From Hofstenia miamia (lineage: Eukaryota; Xenacoelomorpha; Acoela): a stretch of DNA of 64,000 nt. Below are positions 23,401-33,025 of the stretch, piece by piece. A program made the translations under genes and the position numbers. The stretch spans positions 2,149,512 through 2,213,511 of the forward strand of contig SCFE01000037.1 in the NCBI GenBank assembly GCA_004352715.1, read 5' to 3'. Each line of letters opens with the position of its first letter. The first letter of the stretch is position 1. Under the pieces are notes generated by a model. The model was not told where the DNA came from and ran no database searches. It saw nothing but the letters and a program-made list of their open reading frames with translations.

Positions 23401-24876
23401 TCTGCCGAGCTATGAATGTGATCCCAAGAAACCAAATGGAGAAAAGGTTCCTTTCTCCATCCCCCATACAGAGTATCAGTTGATACCCAAGATCAATGCT
23501 GACAGAAATGGAAAACCTATTCTTACCATACTTATGAGAGAGGAAATTTTGGAAGAGGAAATAGTTCATTGCCAACATCATGATGGGATACTGGACCAGA
23601 TAATGAAAAGGATGAGGGATCCGTACTTCCCCACCTCCCCAGAAGTGAATCGCTATTTCCATTGTTATAACTGGCATGTGACTGATAATGGTCTATTATA
23701 CACAAAAAGTAAGCACAACAATCGGCTTGCTATCCCTGAGTATTTCAAAAGGGATCTGGTGCGTAGAGTTCATGAGTGAGGTCACCTCAGCATTCTCCAA
23801 ACCGAGAAAACTTTCAATTCAAGATATGTTACCACTGGAATACGAACTACTGTGACAGATGTAATTGATAAATGCGAAAAATGTTTACTAAACAACATCC
23901 ACCACTTTCCTCAACAACAAGCTGAAATGGAATTGCAATCTGCAGAAAGCCCTAATGAGTTAGTGCATGTCAATTTAGAACAACTATCAAAAGATGACGA
24001 GGGTTTTCAGTATCTACTCGTGATGGTGGACCACTTCACCAAGTTTGCCCGTATAGTTCCTTTAAGCAGTACAACTGCAGAAATGGTGGCTGAAAAAATC
24101 CTTAAAGAATGGATCTTAAAATATGGGCCAATGCACAAATTAGTTTCAGATAGAGGTCCTCAATTTGAAAGTAACCTTTTGCGGCTTTGATGAATGAATT
24201 GGAAATAATTCACGAATTAACAACAGCTTACCATCATCAAGCAAATGGATTGGTAGAACTGTTAAATCGAACCCTCATCAAATTGATTAGGGTAGTGTTG
24301 TCCCAAGCCGCCGGGAAACAGTGGAGACAAATTGTAGAATGTGTTGAGTATTTTTATAACACATTGGTTCATACAACAACTGGTGTTAGCCCCTTTGGTA
24401 GAGAGGCCACTACTTCCTTGGCAATGATGTTTCCAAAGTATGCAGACAACAATGTGGAAAGCTATGTGAATAGATTAATTACAGACATGCAACAAATTCA
24501 CTTGACAATTTGTCATAACACCAATCAGTCTAGTATCAGGCAAAAGAAAACCTTTAATAAAAAGTTGTACGGCGAGCCTCATAAGCGTGGTGATAAAGTT
24601 TTCACTTATCTGCCCCAAATTACCACAGATAGTCATCAAGTACAGAAACTTGCAAATGATTGGCAAGGCCCATTTACGATAGAAAAAGTGCTTGATCATA
24701 ACACATATACCTTAAACAATGGTAAAACGGTACATTTTCAAAGGCTTAAACAAGCTATAAAAGATATAGAGCATGTGATAATAGATGATAATAACGAATT
24801 TACGTTAGTAGACAATGGTGTCAATGTATATGAAAAATATGATAATTTAACTAGTTTTTCAGAGGATGAATTTTCC
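23401..24876 (+). pseudogene. Integrase of element B
   Basis: Inserts the cDNA into host DNA. The HHCC zinc finger spans about 23690-23885 (GH after a TGA at 23777-23779, then CEKC). In the catalytic core, the first Asp position reads VHVNLEQL, an Asp-to-Asn change relative to HIDLEM in C and HMDIEKLL in A. The second Asp is present in SDRGPQFES (about 24150), and the Glu lies in QANGLVELLNR (about 24240) after a frameshift near 24188. The C-terminal beta domain runs to about 24760 (WQGPFTIEKVLDHNTYTL), then an acidic tail up to an N gap. No chromodomain was recognised. Catalytically dead as assembled. Confidence 0.88.
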
Positions 24877-25527
24877 NNNNNNNNNNNNNNNNNNNNNNNN
24901 NNNNNNNNNNNNNNNNNNNNNNNNNNNNNNNNNNNNNNNNNNNNNNNNNNNNNNNNNNNNNNNNNNNNNNNNNNNNNNNNNNNNNNNNNNNNNNNNNNNN
25001 NNNNNNNNNNNNNNNNNNNNNNNNNNNNNNNNNNNNNNNNNNNNNNNNNNNNNNNNNNNNNNNNNNNNNNNNNNNNNNNNNNNNNNNNNNNNNNNNNNNN
25101 NNNNNNNNNNNNNNNNNNNNNNNNNNNNNNNNNNNNNNNNNNNNNNNNNNNNNNNNNNNNNNNNNNNNNNNNNNNNNNNNNNNNNNNNNNNNNNNNNNNN
25201 NNNNNNNNNNNNNNNNNNNNNNNNNNNNNNNNNNNNNNNNNNNNNNNNNNNNNNNNNNNNNNNNNNNNNNNNNNNNNNNNNNNNNNNNNNNNNNNNNNNN
25301 NNNNNNNNNNNNNNNNNNNNNNNNNNNNNNNNNNNNNNNNNNNNNNNNNNNNNNNNNNNNNNNNNNNNNNNNNNNNNNNNNNNNNNNNNNNNNNNNNNNN
25401 NNNNNNNNNNNNNNNNNNNNNNNNNNNNNNNNNNNNNNNNNNNNNNNNNNNNNNNNNNNNNNNNNNNNNNNNNNNNNNNNNNNNNNNNNNNNNNNNNNNN
25501 NNNNNNNNNNNNNNNNNNNNNNNNNNN
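24877..25527. other. Scaffold gap (651 N)
   Basis: Hides the junction between the acidic integrase tail and the start of ORF3 in element B. Confidence 0.95.
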
Positions 25528-28500
25528 TTGCAACTAGAAAAGCCATAGCCATTATCCGTGATAATATATCAGAGGAGACTAAAGATCAACTCCGCCATAC
25601 ATACAATGGACGCGACATGACTTGCTCTATCAACATCATTCCTTTCGTCATAGATGCCTCCCGTCGCCCCAAGATTAACACAATTATTGGTTACAATTCC
25701 AGGATGATGGAAACTTTGAGTCGTCTGTATTGGCGCAGCACAGTGCACACCTTTTTCAATGACGATTTCAATATATATAACCTATGTCAGTTTTTGAATA
25801 GTGGCAAAACCATTGATAGTTTCAAGTGTATAAATGTAAATTTCCAAAACCTCCTCTTTATTTACTTCTTACGGATATCTGAGATACAAGCAGAGGACAT
25901 AATGGAACAAATCGAGATTGCTTATCACATCGCCAAAGTTGAGGGCATTTGTCTAATAATGATAGTTTGTGGCGAGTATGAAACTGCAGTACCTGAGCCA
26001 ATAGAAAACTTACATTTTCAGATGGAATATTTCTTAATCCTATCTAAAGACGATTATGCCCCTATTTCGTCACATTCCATGAGCCACCTTCCCATCACTA
26101 GGCTCATATATACTGATTTACTTCTGTGTCAAAGAGTGCCATCCCATCATCTAGCTGTTGACCAGAAATTGATTATTGACGTCCTGCTCCAATCGCAGAC
26201 CTTAGAAGTTACAGATCCCAACACTCCCTCATTAGCTACCATAACTGATATGAGAGTTAGCTTCGCCTTTGCTCAGAGTGNNNNNNNNNNNNNNNNNNNN
26301 NNNNNNNNNNNNNNNNNNNNNNNNNNNNNNNNNNNNNNNNNNNNNNNNNNNNNNNNNNNNNNNNNNNNNNNNNNNNNNNNNNNNNNNNNNNNNNNNNNNN
26401 NNNNNNNNNNNNNTGAGAGTTAGCTTCGCCTTTGCTCAGAGTGGCCAACTACTTAATGAGATTCAAACTATCTGGTCTGATCTAAAGGCAGATTTCAACC
26501 CCGAGTCCAATTGGCCCCATTTAGATATATCTAGTCCATTACAGACTTTTCACTTGTCTGTAGAACGAACTCTTCGAGACATCAAAGTCTCCTATAACAA
26601 CCAGGATAAGAAAAATTTTAAAGAGCGTCTCTTTGCAGAGAAAAACTTACCAGATATATATGCCAGAGGAGCAATTTGGATACTAGCAATCTATCTAACA
26701 AAAGAGCCTCAACTACAGATACCCATGTCACACGAGAAGAGGACGTTCCTCATGAAAATAACTATTCACAAATTAGCCATGTGCCCACTGACATGGAAAG
26801 TGAAAAACTGGCTGCTATATAAGTGTAGTCCTCCTTCTTTCCCTGGAAAAACGAAATGCGCCATGGACAAGTTTGAAAAATATTATGCCTGACTGGTGGG
26901 GGCAAGCAGTGTTACTGGTAAGATGTTGATTATGTTAACTAGCAATCAACTTGGGATTTGTCCGTCAGACATCAATATTTTTTCTGATACAGTAAAGAAG
27001 TACATGTGGGGTGCCACAGCTGAGACAAAATTCGCCATATTTCACTCTGATAACACTCCCCTGAGTACGAGAAGATTTGTAGAAAGATTGCTTGGATCAA
27101 CAAAACAATTTCTTGATCAAGTCACCAAGTTTGATTTATATGGTAAAAATGAAATTTTATTCAACATGCAGCAAATGAAGTATCATGAATGTGGGTATGG
27201 TCAATTTATCAAATCAGCTAGGCATGTTAACAAGGAAGGCAAGATTGTTCCCATCACCATTTCCAATCTGGTGATGAGGACACCAGAGCAATTTTTCCAA
27301 GAGGAGGAGCTACAATCATCTTCCGCGGTACAAATGTCTCCCCATATTTGTGACTTGATTGAAAAAGTTAACTTAGGAAAATTTGGAGGTAATGTAATCT
27401 CTCCTAAACTGAGGCCAAAATGGTCTGTAACAGAAGATGAACATATTTTAATGGTCAAGCATGATCTGAGTGAATTTCTCAATGATCTTACCATGCAGCA
27501 GAGAGTCCTGGTCAACAGCCATGATAAAGATGTCCTCTTGTTAATGAAGTGGTGTCTTACAGAGATGTTCACCAAGGAGGAGTTAGTCATTTTACAATCC
27601 CTGGGGCGACACGTTGCTCTGGATGTAGAATGTACTACTTCTTGAGTACGAATCTTCACACAGCAGATTGAATGCTTACAACAAAAGGGACTCTGAGGAA
27701 AGTTCTGGGATACCATCAAGGACACCCGTAGAAATTATCCAGTAACAATAGGAACAGCCACTTTAGCCTCTCATGCAAAGTTCAGTGAAATGGAGAAGAA
27801 GATCAAAACTTCAAATATTTTGTGCATCCCACCACCTACGATCAAAACCCCACTAATCCAGCCAAAATGGAAAGTATGAAAGCCTAAAAAGAAGGTCGCT
27901 GCTCAGTTATCCAATTGGACCAACTTTGTCAATAGTAAATCAGAAGCTGTTAAAGCTAGTAGAATGGGTGAGTATAAAATTGTACAAGAGAAACTCATCA
28001 CAGGAGGAAATGCCGAGCATGTATTTATTGATGGCATGTTAACTATAACTGATATTTTTATGTGAGGACTACTGATTCATATGCAACTACAAGCAACACT
28101 GGAAAAACTCACCACACTGCAGCCACGTGTCCTTATCCTCTTCCAGGCTGTGGGAGATTTAATGTGGATAAACAATGTTGAAACAGTACCTCAGTACTAT
28201 GACGTAATGAAGAAAATTGAAATCATCACAATGATATGAGCCAATGTATCCGATCCGGAAGAGATGACGCTAAGTCAAGTTCAAGAATACTGCTTGCTAT
28301 TTGTTGATCATGCGACTACCATGGGGTCCTTGCAACAAGTCTTTTTACATTTTTACCCTGACACTGAGATTAGTGCTGATGATGCTCATATGTCTGACAT
28401 TGATGCGATGATGACGTTAATGATTGCACTAAAAGGCCTTCAGCTTTATGAGCAGTTCTATGATACATTTACCAGATGTTTGAATAACCTTAGGAGAAAC

Positions 28501-28707
28501 TGTCCCATTAGTAATCGAATACCAACCATCAAATTTCTACAGCTGAGGGACAAGGTGGTTACGCAAAGAGAAGTACTTATGCAAATAACCCAAGAGGCAC
28601 ACTATGCGGAAGGCACAACATGGGATGGTGAACTCACTACAAAGATTATTGTGGCCACACAAAATATTGTTTCTAGGCCAGCCCTTCAACTGCTAGCCAA
28701 AAATTAA
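25528..28707 (+). pseudogene. ORF3 of element B: large unknown protein after integrase
   Basis: Best-preserved copy of the extra gene. After an N-terminal part with STVHTFFNDDF (about 25735-25770) and LAVDQKLIIDVLLQSQTLE (about 26150-26207), one frame runs from 26414 to TAA at 28705-28707 (about 764 codons). It is broken only by six TGA codons (26890, 27643, 27694, 27877, 28063, 28237). Conserved blocks: FKERLFAEKNLPDIY, AIWILAIYLT, WKVKNWLLYK, KKYMWGATAETKF (26995-27033), LMKWCLTEMFTKEELVILQ (about 27541-27600), VALDVECTT, ILFQAVGDLMW and MTLMIALKGLQLYEQF. No signal peptide, transmembrane span or known catalytic motif is visible. The N gap 26281-26413 is flanked by the same 30 bases, so little may be missing. 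Position is that of env, but the function is unknown. Confidence 0.8.
26281..26413. other. Scaffold gap with overlapping flanks (133 N)
   Basis: TGAGAGTTAGCTTCGCCTTT.. directly before the gap (26251-26280) is repeated directly after it (26414-26443), so the contigs overlap and the N run is artificial. Confidence 0.85.
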
Positions 28708-28712
28708 TTTGA

Positions 28713-28725
28713 GCAAGGGGGGGCG
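28713..28725 (+). other. Polypurine tract of element B
   Basis: GCAAGGGGGGGCG lies directly upstream of the 3' LTR start TGTAGAGTCACTC. Confidence 0.75.
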
Positions 28726-30477
28726 TGTAGAGTCACTCAGGGATTTTGTTGATTTTATTCTTTTAAAACTTTACTTTGTATTATTATGTCACTATGACGT
28801 TAGTAGCTATTTTCTATCTTAGGTTACTATTGCTAGTTTGATGTCCCCTCAATGGTGCTTATTATTGCTCAAATATAATTTTGCAAGAGAAAAGAATTCG
28901 ATCATGTTAAACTACATTGACATCTGATTATTGTAAACAAAGGCAGGTAATAGTTAAACATATGTATAAAACCTGAGGAAAATGTAGTGGTAGCTGAATA
29001 GATTTTATCTACTCTCAACTGCTGTCTTTACCATTGTATTTTCTATTTATTTATTATCTTTATGAAACTTATTGCTTAAGATCGGCAAAAATTCGGGAGT
29101 GCTTTCACTAGCACAGGNGAATATCTGGCAATTACAGATTATTTAATAGTGAGCTGAGAGATAACAATGAAAATGAGAGTTTGTGTTTTCTGAATTGAGA
29201 TAGAAATTAAGCAAGTGAGACAAATAGGGTAGCACCAGTCAATAGGTTAAGCACTTTACTTCTGGATGTTCTGCTTTGGCTGGAAGCCATAGGAATTGGT
29301 CATCTTGGTTCTTACCTAAAACTAGTTCTGTTACTTGGATGAATTACCAATGTTACATCTATATGTTATAAATTCTGTGTTATTCCTTTTTCTGGAATCG
29401 TGGCTGTTATGTAAACCCTATTCAAACCTTCTGCAGAGTCAATTAAGTTTCTAGTTAAGTTTCCCTACCAGCCAATGATTCTACACCAGTGCCAAGGTTC
29501 CACAACAATGTTGTCAGTTAATGTTAGTAAAATTTCTTGGTTGCAAACAGTTGTATGCTGTGGATTGAGATTGTGTTAGTTCTGTAATCTATTGCACAGG
29601 CGTTCTTCTCAAGGAAATTTTTCCCAGAATGATGTTGTACAGCAAGGGCCAATTGCAGGTATCAATGACAATAAGGTCCACTAGGAAGCATTCTTGGTGA
29701 ATACATAACTCAAGATTGTTTATTTGACCCTTCAGTGAAATAGTGTTCCCAGAAGCGTCCAACAAGCATGCTGTAGACAGTAACAAATCCTCTCTTTGCA
29801 GGCAAAGCTTGTTGCAACAGGTGTTGCTTATTATAGAAGCAGAGGCTCCCATATCAATAGTAGCATTGATTAACAATCCATTCATGTCTGCAGGGATGAT
29901 GTTAGTACAAAGTAACAAGGTTATCACCAAAACATCATTCACAAAATTTTTGGGAGGCAGTGCTCCATCTAATTTAAATGACTGACAGACTTGACCAGGG
30001 TGTTGGGANGGTTATGTATAAGGAAATAATAAATCTCTCTTTCATAGTTCAACACATACATGCACTTATAAAATCTAACACTGTGATGATACCATGCCGT
30101 GGGCTAGCATGAATATCTGACAATTACAGATTATTTAATAGTGAGCTGAGAGATAACAATGAAAATGAGAGTTTGTGTTTTCTGAATTGAGATAGAAATT
30201 AAGCAAGTGAGACAAATAGGGTAGCACCAGTCAATAGGTTAAGCACTTTACTTCTGGATGTTCTGCTTTGGCTGGAAGCCATAGGAATTGGTCATCTTGG
30301 TTCTTACCTAAAACTAGTTCTGTTACTTGGATGAATTACCAATGTTACATCTATATGTTATAAATTCTGTGTTATTCCTTTTTCTGGAATCGTGGCTGTT
30401 ATGTAAACCCTATTCAAACCTTCTGCAGAGTCAATTAAGTTTCTAGTTAAGTTTCCCTACCAGCCAATGATTCTACA
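28726..30477 (+). mobile_element. 3' LTR of element B, disrupted by a duplicated contig
   Basis: 28726-29117 is the first half of the LTR (TGTAGAGTCACTCAGGG, TATAAAA at 28965-28971). 30010-30477 is its second half (from GGTTATGTATA, also seen in the 5' LTR at 18374, to TGATTCTACA). Between them 29119-30008, bounded by single n bases at 29118 and 30009, repeats 30111-30990 almost exactly. Read without that contig, the LTR is about 0.9 kb and is followed by the CCAG duplication. Confidence 0.75.
29119..30008. other. Probable misplaced allelic contig
   Basis: Contains the last 367 bp of the B LTR, CCAG, and the first part of the element A protease (29577-29985), essentially identical to 30111-30990. 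The bounding single n's mark scaffold joins. A genuine tandem duplication is less likely but not excluded. Confidence 0.75.
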
Positions 30478-30580
30478 CCAGTGCCAAGGTTCCACAACAA
30501 TGTTGTCAGTTAATGTTAGTAAAATTTCTTGGTTGCAAACAGTTGTATGCTGTGGATTGAGATTGTGTTAGTTCTGTAAT

Positions 30581-30970
30581 CTATTGCACAGGCGTTCTTC
30601 TCAAGGAAATTTTTCCCAGAATGATGTTGTACAGCAAGGGCCAATTGCAGGTATCAATGACAATAAGGTCCACTAGGAAGCATTCTTGGTGAATACATAA
30701 CTCAAGATTGTTTATTTGACCCTTCAGTGAAATAGTGTTCCCAGAAGCGTCCAACAAGCATGCTGTAGACAGTAACAAATCCTCTCTTTGCAGGCAAAGC
30801 TTGTTGCAACAGGTGTTGCTTATTATAGAAGCAGAGGCTCCCATATCAATAGTAGCATTGATTAACAATCCATTCATGTCTGCAGGGATGATGTTAGTAC
30901 AAAGTAACAAGGTTATCACCAAAACATCATTCACAAAATTTTTGGGAGGCAGTGCTCCATCTAATTTAAA
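30581..30970 (-). pseudogene. Aspartic protease of element A (start of pol)
   Basis: Read leftwards from the frameshift site: KLDGALPPKNF, then ATIDMGASASIIS at the catalytic position and LLYNIILGKI at the second signature. The active-site triplet is D-M-G rather than D-T-G, which should abolish activity. The frame reaches about 30581 and then meets the insertion point of element B, so its remaining part lies across B at 17912 and leftward. A second copy at 29589-29978 belongs to the duplicated contig. Confidence 0.83.
30964..30970 (-). promoter_or_regulatory. -1 ribosomal frameshift site between gag and pol (A)
   Basis: On the minus strand CAT-TTA-AAT-TAG: the heptamer TTTAAAT is immediately followed by the gag stop. 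A -1 slip gives FKLDGALPP, continuing into protease. Same layout as 21195-21204 in element B. Confidence 0.68.
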
Positions 30971-32624
30971 TGACTGACAGACTTGACCAGGGTGTTGGGA
31001 GTACACACTTCAGTTGATGGCTCATTGATGATGAAACCATCTCCATCTGCTATTAGATGAATAACTGCCCCACTCTGTGTCTGAATGTGAGCTGATTGTC
31101 ATTCATTATCTGATTTCTTCTGCACTACAGGAGAACTTGAGGAGGTCAGTGTCTTTGAGGCAGTTTGACCTGTCTTTAGATCACCAGCACCTCTCTTCAT
31201 GCAAGTTGTGTATGGAACATATAGATGATACTGATTGCCTTCTTAATAAAGGAATTTAAGTTGTCCTCCAGATTGCATTTCAGTTTGAGGCAGCTCCTAA
31301 TGGTAGAAGGGAATCCCTGACAAATATACAAAAAGAGATCATGTTGCAAGTATTCTGGTGTTAACTTGCTGAGGCAAAACTGTCTATCAACCTGAGTAAT
31401 ATAGGTCCTGACATCATCTCCCTTTTTGAAGGAGAGATCACATAAAAGCATATTGTACTGCTGCTTTATGTGAGGCACTTTGTAGTGGTCCTCAAAGTGC
31501 CCAATAAGTAATTGATAATTTGTTTTGAGTTCTCTATCCAGCATCATGTACTGATTGTATGTGAGGCCTTGAAGGTACATGGGGAATTGTGCAGCAGCAG
31601 CATCTTGGGTAGTTTTATATTGCTTCATCATGAGCTTGAAAAGAAAGAGCCACTCTTCAAATGATTGTGAAATTTCATTTATCTTTCCAGTAAATTTGGG
31701 CAACACTGAGTGCCAATTGAAAAGATTTGCTGATTTACTTCCTAATGCTTCTGTGGGCAGAATAACCTGGGTAAAGCATGGTCCACGAGTTGTGGTAGAC
31801 CTAATAAGTTTACTCAGAGGAGGAGGTGGAACAATTGTAGCAGTTGTAGTAACTGTTACACTAACAGGCACTGTAGGCACTACAGTAGTGCTTGGGGTAC
31901 AAGAGCCTGTCATAGCTATGGTAGTTAGTGTAGAAACTTGCAAGAGAGCAGACTGAGTAAATGTAGGGCTTCCAACTGTAAAAGAGGTAATGTGGGTAAT
32001 AAATGGTGGTGTCACTGGGGACGTTGCAGGTGCTGTCTGAGCATGAGAAAAGTGAGTGGAAAATGTCTGTGATATCTGAGCATGAGAAAAGTGAGTGGAA
32101 AATGTCTGTGATATAATATGTGAAAACCTTTCAGAGAGAGCATCTAGAGCATTGTCCAAAAAGGCATGGGTTACATATTCAGGTTCTTCTGTTGAGATCA
32201 GTGGAGAACATGGGGTTGATTCCTGAATTTGCATCTCCAATGCTGAAATTGAGTTGAGCAAGAATCTCTCACATTGCCAAGCTTCAGTGGCTTGTTGTTG
32301 CAGCTCTACTTGCAATGCATCAAGGCGGGCTTCACAGGAATGGCGCTGGGAGATCTGCTCTGAAAGAGCTTCTCTAAGCTGATTGACTTCAATTGTTGGT
32401 AACTCTGGAGGAGGTGACAATGGCTTATATGAAATAAACAGGTTTGACAAGGTAGCAGGAGTAGGAGTCTCTTGCAAGAAGACTTTGGAGGGTGTAGACA
32501 TGGCAGAAACAGGTTTGGTGGGGGTAGGAGTAGGTAAAGCAACAAAAGAATTAAATCCAGCACTCACACAGGGGAAACACTTAGTGGGAGTCCCATTACA
32601 AGAAATAGAAAAATCCATATCCAT
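30971..32624 (-). pseudogene. gag of element A
   Basis: The start chosen is the ATG at 32624 (MDMDFSISC), in line with B gag; the open frame extends upstream to 32831 but that part is LTR-leader-like. Pro/Thr-rich head, coiled-coil segment LREALSEQISQRHSCEARLD (about 32390), a 39-bp tandem repeat encoding ISQTFSTHFSHAQ twice (32041-32115), then the capsid-like domain VLPKFTGKINEISQSFEEW and LTYNQYMMLDRELKTNYQLL. The long frame stops at 31197. The remainder to 30961 is frameshifted, and the CCHC knuckle of B is replaced by a degenerate segment with a TGA. LIADGDGFIINEP near the end matches LIADGKGFIIKEP of B. Confidence 0.83.
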
Positions 32625-33007
32625 AAGAAAAAGAATAAGTAAACAAGTAAAAGTAAAGTAAAAGAAAAGGTTCCAATAATAATTCCAATAATGTAGGAGA
32701 AACATCCAACTGTGTAGGAGAAATAAAAGCAACTGACAGATGGTAGCAGGGCATAGGTACAACAAATTCCAAATTCTAGAATAATGAGACAACACCAATA
32801 CAGCACTAAGAATGGGTAAGAATAGAATCAAGGCTCAGTAACATCATCAGATTGCAGAATTGAAAATATATAATTACTTATGAGGTAAAGTTGTACATTG
32901 ATGGGTGGTGAACTAGATCATGGTCAGGGGAAATCCATCCCAGCTGACTCACACCCAGCAGAAAAACAAAACCAAATATGATAAGAAAACACTAGAATCA
33001 GTTCTGT

Positions 33008-33025
33008 ATCACCTCAGGGTCACCA
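33008..33025 (-). other. Primer-binding site of element A, tRNA-Trp-like
   Basis: Directly follows the 5' LTR end on the minus strand: TGGTGACCCTGAGGTGAT. It is complementary to the 3' end of eukaryotic tRNA-Trp (PBS TGGTGACCCCGACGTGAT) at 16 of 18 positions. tRNA-Trp priming is characteristic of the CsRn1 group of Ty3/Gypsy elements. Confidence 0.78.

Larger units (their letters stand above)
17913..30477 (+). mobile_element. Element B: Ty3/Gypsy-type retrotransposon with ORF3, inserted in element A
   Basis: Order: 5' LTR, PBS, gag, protease, RT, RNase H, integrase, ORF3, polypurine tract, 3' LTR. The duplication CCAG precedes 17913 (17909-17912) and follows the LTR end (30478-30481, and again 29486-29489 in a duplicated contig). 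It lies inside protease/RT of element A, which resumes exactly on either side. LTRs look about 97% alike in the parts that can be compared, so B is younger than A. The span includes four N gaps and one probably misplaced contig (29119-30008). Reading frames carry TGA stops and a few frameshifts. Confidence 0.88.

Noticed and set aside
24851-25552. Long frames through the 651-N gap
   Set aside because: They consist almost only of unknown bases; likewise frames across 18385-18572, 40082-40435 and 59751-60469.
20788-28239. UGA read as a sense codon (Arg) in these elements
   Set aside because: DERL1 and the gag/ORF3 ends use standard stops including TGA for DERL1, and CpG decay explains TGA at former CGA codons without recoding.
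25528-28707. ORF3 as a retroviral-type envelope protein
   Set aside because: Position fits, but no signal peptide, furin-like site, fusion peptide or C-terminal membrane anchor is visible in any of the four copies.
31579-31956. 125-codon plus-strand ORF
   Set aside because: Antisense to the element A gag; no protein features.
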